NCBI GenBank assembly: GCA_947034895.1
Contig: OX344764.1
Location: 63,469,348 to 63,533,347, forward strand
Length of the DNA: 64,000 nucleotides
Direction: 5' to 3'
DNA from: Rhytidiadelphus loreus
Lineage: Eukaryota > Streptophyta > Bryopsida > Hypnales > Hylocomiaceae
The notes beneath the pieces are model-generated. The model was not told the origin of the DNA. It saw only the letters and a program-made list of their open reading frames with translations, and made no database searches. Below, piece after piece: positions 1-13,120 of the stretch. The position numbers and the translations under genes were made by a program. How positions within the stretch are numbered: the stretch's first letter is position 1; each line of letters starts with the position of its first letter.

Positions 1-190
1 TTTTATAAAGAGGGGTTTGGCAATTTCATTCATTTTTTTACGCATTTCTTGAAGTGTTAAGATATCCAGCTTCAAAACAATGTAAGATTTGGGCTCAAAT
101 TTGCCAACTAGAAAATGGATGTTTCTTTGTTCAAAAGAATCAACAAACTTTGTTGAACTAAAAATTGTACTTTGAAGTAACAAACTTTGT
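1..190. repeat. Dispersed repeat, inverted copy at about 14,985-15,170
   Basis: The segment containing GGCAATTTCATTCATTTTTT, GGGCTCAAATTTGCCA and ATCAACAAACTTTGTTGA is found on the opposite strand at about 14,985-15,170. The two copies are about 15 kb apart and diverged by scattered substitutions. Confidence 0.75.
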
Positions 191-836
191 TCATTCCATT
201 GAAGACAAAAGCATGAAACCCACTATTGTTGTTATTGATATTGATGCAAAAGGATTGACTAATCTGCAATTTGCTTGCTTCCAATTGTTACAAAATTGCT
301 CAAAGGTGAATTTCAAGCTAACCATCTTGTATGAGCCATGGCTCACTATGGTCTTGGGATCAATGTTAATTATAATTATTATGCCATTCTATATGGTGTG
401 ACACAACACATGTTGGTATCGCTCTTAGAAATATCATATTCAAACACTACAAGAAGTATTTTGTCAAGCAAAAGGGTTTAAGGTAGGTACAAAATCACTC
501 CCATTCCAAATGTAATCCTTAATGGAGTTATTGCGTAGGTTGGCTTCTATGGGGCGATGACCACCTATTATGTTTTTTTTTCTTCATCAAAAATAAAATG
601 ACTTTAACATATGTGGAAGAAATCCAATTTGTTGTTTTATTGCAAGAAAGAATTGTGAATCCAATCATTCTTAAATGTGCAATGACCAAAAACAACAACA
701 ATGGATCATCCAACCTTTCTGAAGTTGAGTTTCACAAAGTTTGGTGCCACTAAAACGTGTACAATAGTTTCCACAAATTTTCTATTTTTAGTTTTCTATT
801 TCTTAGAAAACTAGACTTTAATTTTTGGTATAAAAT

Positions 837-1413
837 TGGTTAACCCTTAAGGGACCAAGGCACATTTAAGGCATAAATCGTCAAAAATTGACACATTTTA
901 GGGTAGCCAAAATTTATTTCTTTTAAAAAATTCAAGTGCACAAATTTGTACTAGACTACTAAGGGAATGTGTGGAAAACAATTCAAAAACTTTGACCACA
1001 TAGATTGAAAGATTATAATGTTTGAAGTTAGGAAAAAAATTCCAATCCTACTCAATAGGGCCTATATACTTTAACTTCTCCTAGAGTGAGATTTTTGCAC
1101 TACACATAGTTATGTTTTTGAACATATTCATTATATATTATGTTATTTACATACTTGCCAAATTTCAAAAGTAGAGGAGGAGTTTTGCATGTGTTGCCCA
1201 AAGCAACCCGGACTACCTTAAAAAGTTCATGGTAGCATACCTTCTAATCCACGCATCCGGTCGGAAAAATAATTGTATTCACACCAAGGGGGTACATGTT
1301 CACACCTTGTATCAAAATTTCATGAACATCCGACCAAAATTGTCTTTATACACAACTACCCAAGATTTCTTGGGTACATTGAATAGTCACTTGGTCGTTT
1401 AGGGGATAAATGA
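837..1413. mobile_element. piggyBac-like non-autonomous element, copy 1
   Basis: The left end is TTAA followed by CCCTTAAGGGACCAAGG near 840. The right end is CTTGGTCGTTTAGGGGATAAA near 1,409, so the outer TTAA is mutated on this side. The interior is AT-rich and resembles the copy at 26,414-26,998, including the segment around GAGATTTTTGCACTAC. No transposase ORF is seen. Confidence 0.6.
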
Positions 1414-4400
1414 GAGTGAGATATGTATTGAAATTGTCACAAATAATTGTCACTAATTACAATCGAGTATAGCTACTATTATAAAAGATACATTATTTTT
1501 TATTTGATCTTATTTGCAATTGAAAGTGGATTCCAATGTACATTAGAATATATAATTTGGCCACTGTATGAATAAGTTATGAATTTTCAAAGTTTAGTCT
1601 CAAGGTGTTCGAAAAAACAACACTAAACTCTCATAGACTCTCATGTTGTGATTGTATACATCTTGTGTAATCAATATCTAGGTTTTAATGATAGTTTTTG
1701 GTCCAAATGTAGATGTCAAATTTTAGGCAATGTTAATTATGGGCATTTAATACCTTAACAACATTGATTTTGTTCAATTGGAAAGATGAAAATTGTGATG
1801 TTCAACTATTCATGGCTTTAAAAAGTTTCACCAATGTAGATTTACTTTTGAAGGCACATACATTGTAAATTGCAAATGTTGCAAATTCTTGCCAATTTAA
1901 CAAAATTGACATTTTGTTGTTTCTTGCATCTCAATTAAATGATTAGATTTTTAAGAAATTGTTGTTATTATCAAATTAAAAAATTTCAATATTTTTGAAA
2001 AATTGTCATAGAAGAGATAATGCCATAAAGGACTTTTTTATGAGTAAAACTTTTCTAAAAATTGAAGCAAAAAATTAAAGGGAACAATCATCTCACATAT
2101 CCTTTGCTTCTTTGTAGATGAAGTTGCTAAATTGCTACAAGGTCTTGAAAAAGAACACTCTTATTTAGATGAATGTCTACATTTTTGAAAGAATTCATGA
2201 ACTATGATCCATATTTTGTATTTTGCATCCATTGTCTATGGAAATAAATAGCTCCATTGCTCTATTGAAAATCTTTTTTTTGCATAGCTCAAAACAAATA
2301 AACAAATTTACTAATCACAAATACCTCCATCCAAATAAAATTGCAATTTAAAAAATCTCTTCTATATAATATATAACACAATTGTTTGTATTGTCTTTGT
2401 TGATTGAAATATCTTATATCCCTATATGACAATCCTAGGATACTATTATTTTTAAATAAACTACACATCCCAATCCTATATTGTATTAATTTCTATTGAT
2501 TTTATTGCATATTTCATCTTTTACTTTCATATCTCTATTCCTATAACCATATGATCACAATTATTCTTAATACAAGAAACTTGTATAGTTTGTAGATAGG
2601 CTCCTATATACTACTATTGTAATTTGCACTTACCTCAATTTCATTGTAATGTTAAATTTCAAAATAGTGTAGGAACTAAACTTGTAAGTCTTGATTTCTT
2701 GGTTTAAATCTAATTTTACGGAAATTTACAATTGGATTTGACTAAAGAGCATCCAATTTTTTTATGCGAGGACTTTTAGGGACTAAATATTGGTGTTCAA
2801 TGTTTCAAAAGTTCAAAATTCAAATTCATTTTATCAAATATATACTTATGAATTCAAAACATTCAGATTTTATCAATCATTCATTTAAAGGCTAAATTTA
2901 GCTTCATGGTGTTAATATTAGAGGAGATTTTTTTTTAAATTAATTAGATTTTTTTGTTATATTTACCAATTTATTTCTTTATTCTATTTTTAGTCAATAA
3001 ATAACACTTTTTTTTAATGAATTTGATTTGGATTTTTTACATTGATTTGTAATTGTTTTTTTTCAATGAAAATATATAATTGAAATTTGTATATAATATA
3101 AAAGGTATCTACAAATGTTTTCTATATCTTTAAAGAATCAATGACTTAATCATCTTCTTTTATAGAAAAAAGTGATTGTATGGAGTAAAAAGACGTAACA
3201 TATAAAAACATACAAGTAGATCCCACTAAAGAAGGGTGACACAATTAACCCCAAAATCTTATAATAGATTTTTTGAGATTTCAGGGAGGTTCCTAGGATG
3301 TCAAATTTTTTCGATGATTTTTTAAATTTATTTTAGAAAATAATAATGTATACTACCTTTTCAAGAATAAATTATTTATTTATAGAGATGCCTATAAGAA
3401 AAAGTTATGCCCTCATAAGCGCAAAAATTTTAATCAAATTTTTTAATATTTTCCTCATAGTATATAGTCATGTCTACAAGAATTTTTTGATTCATTTCAT
3501 TTGGATTAGTTAAGTAAAAGTTAGGAAGAGCCTTATTTTGTGACAAATGGGACATCTTCTTCAAATTGTGTTTGAAGTTTGTTTCCAAACTCAATTTAGT
3601 TCACAATTTTCAAAACAAAAAGTTTCATAATATTCCTTCCATATTATTTCTACTTTTCCTTAACAAAAATTTAAAGAATGTAAATCAATTTCTTTATTTT
3701 TGATTTTTTTCCTAGATTTTCAGTTGAATTCTAAATTCTAAATATTTTAGCCTCAAAACTTCGTGGTGCAAAATTTTTAAGTTGAATGGACTCAAATTCT
3801 ATAAACCTTGTATAGTTAGGTATACAAGAAAATTACTATTTCACTTTGAACACTAATATCTTACAATCTACTGAGTCAAAGTTTTTGATTTTTTTTTGCT
3901 AGTTTTCATATAAGTCTAGTGCAAGATCCTCTAGTTGGGCATGCAAAAAAATAATTCTTTTCCATTGTAGCTCTTAGCACAAAAAATGGAATTTTTTTGT
4001 GTAATGTTTTATAAAATCCAATCTTCAACCTTTAAAGGTAAGAAACTGAGGAATCATGTTCTAAGTGTTGAAATGCAAGTTGCTACTACAGAAAACAAAG
4101 TTAAAATACCATGAAGAAAAAATTCCTCCGTTGTAAGTGCTTCCACTAATCTAGTTTTGGGTGCAACAATGCTAGCGCATGAACGCAGAGACATGAGCCT
4201 ACAAGCCTTGAACCTAATTGTAGATATGTACCTACGACCATTTGAAGGTGTTTATAACATATGTACCTATAACATGGAAAGAGTCTACAATATAGATACC
4301 TATAACATAGACACTTATAACCATAGAAAGTGTCTATAATATAAACTTTTAGGCTCATGGGTTCATAAATTCTATGCTCACATGGTACCACTCCTTGTTT

Positions 4401-5708
4401 TAGGTGTACTAATTTATGAAAAGTCTTGAAGATGATATTCAATATAATCATGTGTCTAGGAACCTCAATCCTAAGATAGGGAGTTATATTTTGATTTTTT
4501 TTTAAACAAATGGGTCCAAACCATTGCTGAAGAGAATAAAATACAACACCACACCCCAAATCCAAGTCTTGACGTACATACAACAAAAACAAAGCAAAAC
4601 ACCCAACTAATCCATCATCACTGTCTTGAAAATAAAATTTCTATTTGGTAGTCCACTTTTCCTTTGCAATTTTGTTGACTTCTTTTTGTCTTCAAGTGTG
4701 TCTTTTGCTTTACTCTGGTGGGGATTTAGTGTGCTCTTCCAAAGGCTTGCATGCGTTTCTAGAAACCAAAGATGAGCCATAAGCAATTGAATTGTTTGAA
4801 GAATTGCTTGCCCATTTCTTGTAGTTTATCTTTGCTTGTTGTATCATATGACTCCAAGAAATTTATTCATAACCAACAATTGATGAGTCACACATGTTGA
4901 GCAATTTGAATGTGGTTATAGAGAAGATTTGAAACTTGGATTGAAAATGGGAGAGTCAATGCCATAGTCTTTGTCCAAAGGATAGACCCAATAAAAAAAT
5001 ATAAAAAATCTTGAAGATGGTTTTGTGTCACTCCATGCACATATTTTCTCAGTTAGGCAATTATAACAAGAACAATGTGACCATGAGGCTCTGTCCACTC
5101 CACTTAAACCCTAACCACATTGTGTAGTATGAATGCAATTGTAGACAGGCTTTGGAAATCGAATTCAAAAACAAGAGAGTTGTCTCAATTGCCTTCTTAC
5201 TAGGTTGTTCGTGGTTGGTAAGCTTGTATTTTAACTCCTTTGCAATGAAACTTTGTTTCATTTGTTTAAAAGCCCCCCACAGACCCCAAGAGAGTGAATG
5301 CCATAGTCTTTGTCCGAAGGACAAAACCAATAAATGACATCATTGGGGTCAATTCTTTTGAAAGAAACTTAGAAACCTACGTTTTCAGACTTCACGCCAC
5401 CCAACAATTTTTTATTTTATTTTTTTGAGCAATTTTTCTTTAAAAAATGATGATTTTTTAATAGGGAATATTTGACAAATTATTCTTGTTTTTTAGTGGA
5501 TGATATCGCTCATTTGCTACCAAATGTTGGCACTATATTGCTTGATTTTGGATGAATGTACATTATTTTGGACAAATAAATGAAATTTCATCCACATATT
5601 GCAAGTTTCGTCCATTTTTCATTTTTCATGGATGTAAATAGCTTCATCTTTCCAGTGATTATTGCTTTCTGCTCTCCCTAAAATAAATGAAAATCCGTTT
5701 CATTTGTT

Positions 5709-5751
5709 TCAAAAAAATAAAAAATAAAAAATAAAAAATAAAAAATAAAAA
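5709..5751. repeat. (AAAAAAT)n-type microsatellite
   Basis: About five near-perfect AAAAAAT units in a row. Confidence 0.9.
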
Positions 5752-6076
5752 AACCTGCCGCCCTGGCGTCCAGTTTCGCTGGGACTTGAATTGGGGCATT
5801 GATGCTTCAAATTCTTCCCCCACCCCCCGAGAGAAAGGGAGCTTGCTAATTCAAAGGCCCCTACCAATTCTGAGTGCCATTAACACGAGAATGCTTTCAG
5901 TGCCGTCCGGGAGTTGACTGTTGTAGCAGTAATTGCACCACACCATGTGCCAATAATTTATAAATTCCCCACTTTGCTAATTTTCTCAACTATCTTTGTC
6001 TCCTTTTTACTCGAGTAGTTTTATGCCATTATTAACTTAAATGGACCGACCTCCGGGGGTCAAATCTGTATTATCA

Positions 6077-6535
6077 GGCCAGGGTGAATTGACCCCCTCA
6101 TTGCCCCTCCAGGGCGGCCAGGGAGAACTGACCCCCTCGCTCGGCCCTGCGGGCAAACCCTGGAATTATTTATTTTCCGCACATGAATTTTTTTACAAAA
6201 TTTTAATTCATTTTTGTGATCAGAGACCCCAAAATTAGTCTAGGGGGGTCGAGAGTATACCCTAGAACGGCCCAAAATAGGGGGCTTTTTTTTTACATGC
6301 ACCCCTGGTAAGGACGAGCGAGGGGGTCAATCCACCCTGATCCTCTAGGGCAAACCCTGGAATTTTTTATTTGCAAGGCTTTATTTTTTTTTGAAATTCT
6401 GAATTCATATTTGCAATCAGAGGCCCAAAATTACGCTCGGGAGATGCAAGAATTACCAAAAAATTGGCACAACATAGGGGGCTTTTTTTTCAAACCAATG
6501 TTGACCGGGGCAATGAGGGGGTCAATTATCCGTGC
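6077..6535. mobile_element. Compound or nested Mutator-like MITE copies
   Basis: This is the same family as 15280-15535. Left ends occur at about 6077 and again at about 6114 (CCAGGGAGAACTGACCCCCT). A right end is at about 6320-6343 (GAGGGGGTCAATCCACCCTG). A more divergent half-copy continues to about 6535. The arrangement suggests insertion of one copy into or beside another. No clean target duplication was found. Confidence 0.6.
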
Positions 6536-7270
6536 GCGTATTATCACGGCAGGCAATGTTGGGTTAAAATTTTTAAAATTAAAAAAAAATCTGTATCACT
6601 GTGGAGCCACCAAGAATTTACTTAACAACAAAGCCACCAAGCTCCGGCCCTTTCCATTCTCAGCAGTCGGCTAAAGTTTTAGTTTTTAGTTTTTTTTTTC
6701 CAAGACCCAAATGTCTGGAAACCACCTCAAAGGATACAGTGGAAACTCCTAAAACCATCAATATAAGCATTTCAGCATAGTTGGAGGCACCTTTTCCTAA
6801 GAAAAGAAGAAGAAGACATTTTTGGATATGGCATGTAATTTCTAGGAATTTTCAAAGTGGGAGCTCCCTAAACCATTGATACCATCATATAGTTGGAACT
6901 AAAACTGAAATCTAACAAAATCATCAATCAACTAATTGTAGGGGGCAATTTAATGACACTTTACTGGAAGTGTAGGGACACTTCAAGGGAAATCTATTCA
7001 TTCTATTGTGCATAAATGGATACAAGGATGGTTTTAAGTGTTTCTACCTTAGTCATGACTGATTGGCTGGTTGGGACTCATTTGGGTCTATGAGATCTAT
7101 AGTTTGATTCCTATCAGTGGAAGAGCTAGGTTTCATTGATGTGATGGAGGTCTTGAAATTGTACAAGCCTGTACTTTACATTGTGACTAGAGCTCCGGCC
7201 AAGCCTCTAGTCCCCTTCTAGCTTCCAATCCTTGTTTATCACCTCTTTAGAATTGGAGGGCTTGGATAGA

Positions 7271-7434
7271 TGGCCAGAGGGAGTTACATTTGGGAAGTAG
7301 ACAAAAATCTTAGTACAATTCCACCCAATTTGTTGCTATGTTGCTCAAAGTGGCCGGAGGAACTTACATTTGGGAAGATAACAAAAATCTTACTACAATT
7401 CTACCAAATTTGTTGCTACGTTGCTCAAATTTGA
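7271..7434. repeat. Tandem duplication of about 80 bp
   Basis: Two adjacent copies each run from TGGCC(A/G)GAGG through TTACATTTGGGAAG to TTGCTCAAA. Confidence 0.8.
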
Positions 7435-8099
7435 AAGTTGTATTGAAAATTCAAAAGTTGTGCTAAGATTTCGGAGGATATGTTGGTGAATCTAGAAGTT
7501 AAATTTGCATATTTCATAAAAGTTAAATTACCAAACTCATAATATATACATCATAAAAATCCAGAAACTGACACTTATACCAAGGAGTTCAAAGATTTAT
7601 CAATGTGGTAGTGAAACAGACTTTCCTACTTAGGATGTCGTAAATTTGTAACGTTTCAATTGAGTTGATAAACTCTATTTCAGTTTCTCCATGGTAACTC
7701 TTGAAACAATAAAACTCCCTTGTCTTATTCTAAGCAAGTTGCCAATCCAAGGCTACAATGTGATCACGTCTTCTACATGGGTTAGAAAGGGACCAATCGA
7801 ATGGGCTTCATTGTCCATTTCCAAGAAGTCAGAGGCTTTCCACTTCCAGAAGAATGTGACGAGCCAGTACCTGTAGTGGCTCCCTCTTCTCTCCAGTTCT
7901 GTGCATTCAGAGTTACTGAATTCTATTGGTTCCGTAACTCTTTCCCTCTAAACTGGAATTCCTTCTTCTTTTTGTATTCATCTAAAAATACCGCGCGTCC
8001 ACCTTTAATTTATTTCTGTCCTGACAGCGGGGATCCATCTTGTTTTAGTTCAAACACTGCTGTCCTACTTAAATAAATACCATCTATAGTCTATACCAA

Positions 8100-10222
8100 A
8101 AGCAACGCAACGACATCATGAATTCAAAGACCCAAAAGCTTGAGAACAGGAGTCAGATCTCCACCCACTCAAGGATCAGATCTGCTGCATTTCTATACCG
8201 GTACTGTACAGCAGTAGCCGCTAGATGGGTTTGAAATCGAGCACGACGGAAGCTTTAGATTTTTCCTTTACTTTCAACTCAAAAAGCAGTTGGTGTTTAC
8301 CAAGCTCCCCACTGCAGACGACTTGCTGACGATTGTTTCAAGCATATGATTTCGGTACAGTACTAGTACCGCAAATTGAGTGCACGTGATCTGGTGAAGC
8401 AAGTGGCACAACCGCCTGTTAGCCTGTAATGTCAACCCCGGCCATTCCGAGGCTTCCGAGGAAAATGCCAAGCCCGCGCGTTTCATGTTGCCGCCACATA
8501 TAGCGAGGAGCTAATTAATAACTTGGTTAGCTGGCAATCAAGGTTGCCAACAAGAGGATCCATGCAGTGAGATTGCCAGGCAAGCGGGACATCGGAATAC
8601 TATACATCAATTGCTGGGAACAGTGCGTCGTCTCAAATTGGCTCCTATGTCAAATCCCGCCTAGTTGCAGAGGTGCGGTCATTTCTAGCAGCGCATTGCC
8701 GTTGAGACTCTCTCCTTGGAACTGAAAGCTTGCAGTTTTTCGCCATTGCTGCAGTGCTGCACTACATTAGCAGCTTCGATCTAGGTCAGAGTGCTCGTCA
8801 AACTGCTGGAGAAATCAACTCTGGGATGCTTCCTACTTTCGGTACGATACGATCGAGTCTCGCTGCAGATCTACATTGTTAAGTTGACTGGTTGATGAGG
8901 AAGAATTTTAGTGAACTTCATCGCAGTGAGTAGCTTGTGAAGACCAACGTGTTGGGTTGTCGATACACGATAAACGTGCAGTTTAGTATTTCTATCATAC
9001 GTATACTGCAGTAAGCATATAATTCTCTGATCAGTAACGCATAATGTCCACTGGTTAACGATTTATTGACTGTAAGGTCTTGTTCGTTTGAATGTCGTGT
9101 TTCAGAGCGTCAAAGCTGCAATATTGTAGTGTAGAGAGCTTTCAAAACAATGACTGGTATAGCTCCGGGGTTTCGGAGCGACTGGAAATTGAAATGTCAA
9201 GTTTTTGGTATACCTACAATTTCGCTCTAGGATCATGAACCTCCTAATCTGTAGCCTACCTGAACTATCTGATTACGTAGTCTACGCCCATCATCTACTG
9301 ATTATCCTTTGTCTAACATCGCATTGCTTGCTTCTATTCGGTAGCAATAGTGGAAGAAATTCCTCTTCGGAATACTACCTGAATAATATGTTAGAATCCG
9401 ACTGTCTTTTAGGTACCTAGCTTCAGTTGACACTTTCCTGGTCATGGAATGTCAACTCTGCTTCTTAACCATGATGTTTTTTGCCATGATAACACGTTAA
9501 ACTTCACCACGGAATACCAAAGATCGCTGGTGTTCATATCGAACCATTCATGCTAGCATGTTTCATTTCGAGCTCATGTTTCATAAATTAGTCTTATGGT
9601 TATGACTGCTTATATAGTTTGACTCAGTTAATTCGAAGACTAGGGAACTTGAGAAGAAGTAACGTGAACGAAAGTCATGATTTTCGTCAAGGAATAGGCA
9701 TCCAGGAATGAGTTGTTTCTAGTACTACATTTTATCTATTAAAAATTTAGGATACTGAGTGTGGTCAGAAATCTGATTACCGGAATCACCTAATGTAGTG
9801 ATCGAGACTAAATACACAGGGATTTTCTCACTAGATCCTCATGAGTCATGACACATACATCGAGCTATCGGTTCCCTAATATTCAACTGAACGTGCCTCG
9901 AAGTTTTGTATCTCAATGAACGTGCCTCGAAGCTCTGTATCTCAATGAACGTGCCTCGAAGTTCTACGTCTCTTCATGGATTGTCACGTACGTTTGTCAA
10001 CTGAATGTGCATTATGAATCATGAGATAGCTAGGTTCGATCGTGGCTGTGGTTGGAGCGCACATCTGGGTGACATTTGAACTTTTATGATTGTATATTGC
10101 TGGTGTGCCGTTTACACTTGATGTTTTCGCCCTACAATGCTTCTAACGGAGTCGTTGTAATGGAATTGTAGGTTGGAGCTGAGACTGGAGTAATCGAATA
10201 GGGAGTTCGATCAGAATTCCAG
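8100..10222 (+). other. Unique-sequence upstream region of the XTH gene (promoter and possibly 5' UTR)
   Basis: Base composition changes here from the AT-rich repeats on the left to mixed, GC-richer sequence without the repeat families seen elsewhere. No conserved protein is recognisable in any frame; the short ORFs are under 95 codons. Its position next to the XTH start suggests promoter plus leader sequence. No TATA box or transcription start could be assigned with confidence. Confidence 0.5.
9888..9974. repeat. Three tandem 29-bp units upstream of XTH
   Basis: The unit begins TGAACGTGCCTCGAAG and recurs at 9888, 9917 and 9946 with only one or two changes per copy. It lies about 250 bp before the XTH start codon. 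Confidence 0.85.
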
Positions 10223-11344
10223 ATGGTCGAGGTCGGGATGAAGATCCTGTTTTTCCTGGCAGTGGCTTCCCTGGCATTACCGGCTGTCATTGACGCTCTG
10301 CTGGACTATGAGTTTCAGCCAGCTGATGCGTTTTTTGGGGTGGTTGATGGAGGGAGACTTAAGCCGAGACCTCCACCGCCTTTTAGAGCGACAAATGCTA
10401 GAATCTTAGCCACGAAGACGAAGTCGCCTCCTCCACCACCAAAGCCCAAGAAGGTGAAAAAGCCCAAGAAGGTGAAGGCTAAGTCTCCACCGCCTCCTCC
10501 TCCCAAACCCAAGTCTCCACCTCCACCACCTCTGAAGCCGAAGTCACCACCTCCTCCTCCTCCCAAGCCCAAGTCTCCACCACCTCCTCCTCCCAAGCCC
10601 AAGTCTCCTCCTCCGCCGCCTCTGAAGTCTCCTCCTCCCCCTCCTCTGAAGTCTCCCCCTCCTCCTCCTCTGAAGTCCCCCCCTCCTCCGCCTCTGAAGT
10701 CCCCCCCTCCTCCGCCACTGTCAAGTCCCCCTCCTCCGCCACTGTCAAGTCCCCCTCCTCCGCCACTGTCAAGTCCCCCTCCTCCGCCACTCAAGTCCCC
10801 CCCTCCTCCGCCACTGTCAAGTCCCCCTCCTCCACCACTCAAGTCCCCCCCTCCTCCGCCACTGTCAAGTCCCCCTCCTCCACCACTCAAGTCCCCCCCT
10901 CCTCCGCCACTGTCAAGTCCCCCTCCTCCACCACTCAAGTCCCCCCCTCCTCCGCCACTGTCAAGTCCCCCTCCCCCTCCATTATCAAGTCCCCCTCCCC
11001 CGCCACTGTCAAGTCCCCCTCCCCCGCCACTCTCAAGTCCCCCTCCCCCGCCACTGTCAAGTCCCCCTCCCCCACCACTTTCAAGTCCTCCTCCACCCCC
11101 GCTGTCAAGTCCGCCTCCACCCCCGCCTTCAAGTCCCCCTCCCCCGCCACTCTCAAGTCCCCCTCCACCCCCAAGCTCGCCACCACCTCCTGTTGGTCGG
11201 AACATTTCACGATGGGACAAATATTACATGAACAACTGGACCCCCAAAGACCCCCCTGGTGGTCTAGTCCTAACTGACGATCAGTTCCACGTCGACATGA
11301 AGATTACAAGTCGAAATCAAATCTGTAAGTTTGTAAACAATTTG

Positions 11345-11404
<60 letters not shown>

Positions 11405-13072
11405 ATGCTGCACAATAGGATGAATCAAACTGATCATTTTCAAAACATGTGTCATATATATATTTATATATATATTGTGGGATTGGCAGTTGGCAGTTTC
11501 TTGACTCAGAATCGCTTCGTCTTTGGATACTTCAGCATTTACATGAAGTTGATTCCGAATGATTCCGCAGGAATCATTATGACCTACTACGTAAGTTTAT
11601 TAGCCCGCATGTGTTTTCATGGCCTGTGTATATATAATGTCATTGTCAGTTTGGAAATAGATTGATAGAATTGTGACTAAATTTTCGGAGAATCAGTTTG
11701 ATATTTTTAGTTTTGTGCTATGGTACCTTCTTACGGAGTATTATTTAGGGAACTGACGACTGTGCTTTGTGCATGCCATGCCATGCCATGCAGTTTACGT
11801 CGCCGGAGAATCACACCAAGGATGCGAACGGCAACGATCTGGATACGCACGATGAGATTGATTTTGAGTTTCTGGGGAACACGTCCGGGAACCCGATCAC
11901 GCTGCAGACGAACATTTACTTGAATGGCCAGGGGAACAGGGAACAGCGCCATTACTTACCCTTCGATCCCTCCGCTGACTTCCACAAGTACTCGCTTCTC
12001 TGGAACCAAAACCTCATCATGTACGTACTCCCGCTCGCCTTGATCGATCGATCGTCTCTCCTGTGTCTCTTTTGATTCTACTGTTCCATTGAACCATCCC
12101 AGTTTGTCTGCAATTACATGCACATGCGCTTAGAAAGGAAAACAGTCGTTCTGTTTTTCAATGATTAGTATGTGCAATCACTGTTATGTGTTAACATACT
12201 CGAAGCATGTATGTGAACTTGGAGAGTATGTATATATCTCTGAAATAGAAATTGTGGAACAAAATAGTCCTTGTATTCGGAACTTCATAAAAAGTGAGTT
12301 TTTAAGAGTTTATCGTCCATACGGAGGAAATGAAACGGAGTATGCCATCTCACTTAAACCCTAACCACAGGCTCCTAAGTGGTAAATTTTGTTTCATTAC
12401 CACAATGGTAAACTCTTAAAACTCCCTTGTGCACACGCACGTGAAAATTTTCGATGTTGGCCCTCTTTTTCGTTATGACATAGCGAATTTCACGTTGCCT
12501 TCGTTACAATGGCTGATTTCAGAGAAACAATCACAGTTGGACCGTGAGAACAATGGTACACTGGGTTTTAGGGGTTTTAGGGTTTAGACTGACATGGTTG
12601 TGCTGTGCCTTTCCGTTGCTGCAGATGGTACATCGACGACTCCGTGATCCGCGTGCACTACAACAAAGGCGGGGTTCCCTACCCGACCTGGCGCCCCATG
12701 GCAGTGGAAGCGAGCTTATGGAACGGCAGCTCCTGGGCGACTCAGGGTGGGTCCAAGAAGCTCGACATCTCCCACCAACCCTTCGTGCTGCAGTACGAGG
12801 GCTTCGACGGCGTGGACGGCTGCGTCGTGTGCCCCACCAATAAGTTCTCCGACCCTTCGCCCAACTGCACCATGTCGCCCTCCAATCCCACCCTCACCGC
12901 CTGCAACTCCGGAAACTGGTGGAACACGCAATCCGTGCTCTCAGACACGCAGATCGCGCAGTTGAAGGCGCACGAGCAGAATTACATCATCTACAACTAC
13001 TGCTACGATTATAAACGCTTCGGGGGCGTGTCGAAGATCCCGCCCGAGTGTGCAAACAACGAATACACGTAA
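10223..13072 (+). CDS. XTH: Extensin-like domain fused to xyloglucan endotransglucosylase/hydrolase (XTH, GH16), 625 aa, 4 exons
   Basis: Exons are 10223-11324, 11490-11590, 11794-12020 and 12625-13072; all introns are GT-AG and the joined frame is open. The protein would be secreted and would cut and re-ligate xyloglucan in the cell wall. Residues 1 to about 25 form a hydrophobic signal peptide; a second Met at residue 6 is an alternative start. Residues about 68-323 are roughly 30 Ser-Pro(4-6) modules spaced by LK, LS or KPK, typical of O-arabinosylated extensins, but without the Tyr cross-linking motifs. From V324 the chain is XTH: the active site [11 protein letters not shown] has E422, D424 and E426, followed by a conserved N-glycosylation sequon at N430. 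The C-terminal XET_C region includes [10 protein letters not shown] and PPEC cysteines. Ordinary XTHs are about 280-300 aa and lack the Pro-rich block. The block and the start of the XTH part share exon 1, so the fusion does not depend on a predicted splice. Confidence 0.92.
11349..11401. repeat. (TA)n microsatellite in XTH intron 1
   Basis: About 26 TA dinucleotides lie inside the first intron of the XTH gene (11325-11489), with a shorter TA run near 11454-11475. The intron is 165 bp, a multiple of three, and has no stop in the gene's frame. Array-length changes would shift the frame only in an intron-retaining transcript. Confidence 0.95.
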
Positions 13073-13120
13073 TAAATTATTGGACTGGATCGATATCGAT
13101 GAATCTCACAGAATTTTTTT

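Larger units (their letters stand above)
1414..8099. other. AT-rich intergenic tract
   Basis: Apart from the repeats listed separately there is no supportable gene. A direct repeat of about 45 bp (GCCATAGTCTTTGTCC at about 4960 and 5300) was noted. The longest ORF, 148 codons on the minus strand at 4146-4592, overlaps a short-period repeat and has no domain. Confidence 0.6.

Noticed and set aside
4146..4592. 148-codon minus-strand ORF
   Set aside because: It overlaps short-period repeats and has no recognisable domain or coding-like neighbours.
10315..11220. 301-codon Gly-rich ORF on the minus strand
   Set aside because: It is the antisense reading of the XTH Pro-rich repeat; long stop-free shadows are expected from such repeats.
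12561..12594. Telomere-like GGGTTTTAGGG sequence in XTH intron 3
   Set aside because: Too short and degenerate for a telomeric tract; similar short words recur in the BASS introns and are common in plant DNA.
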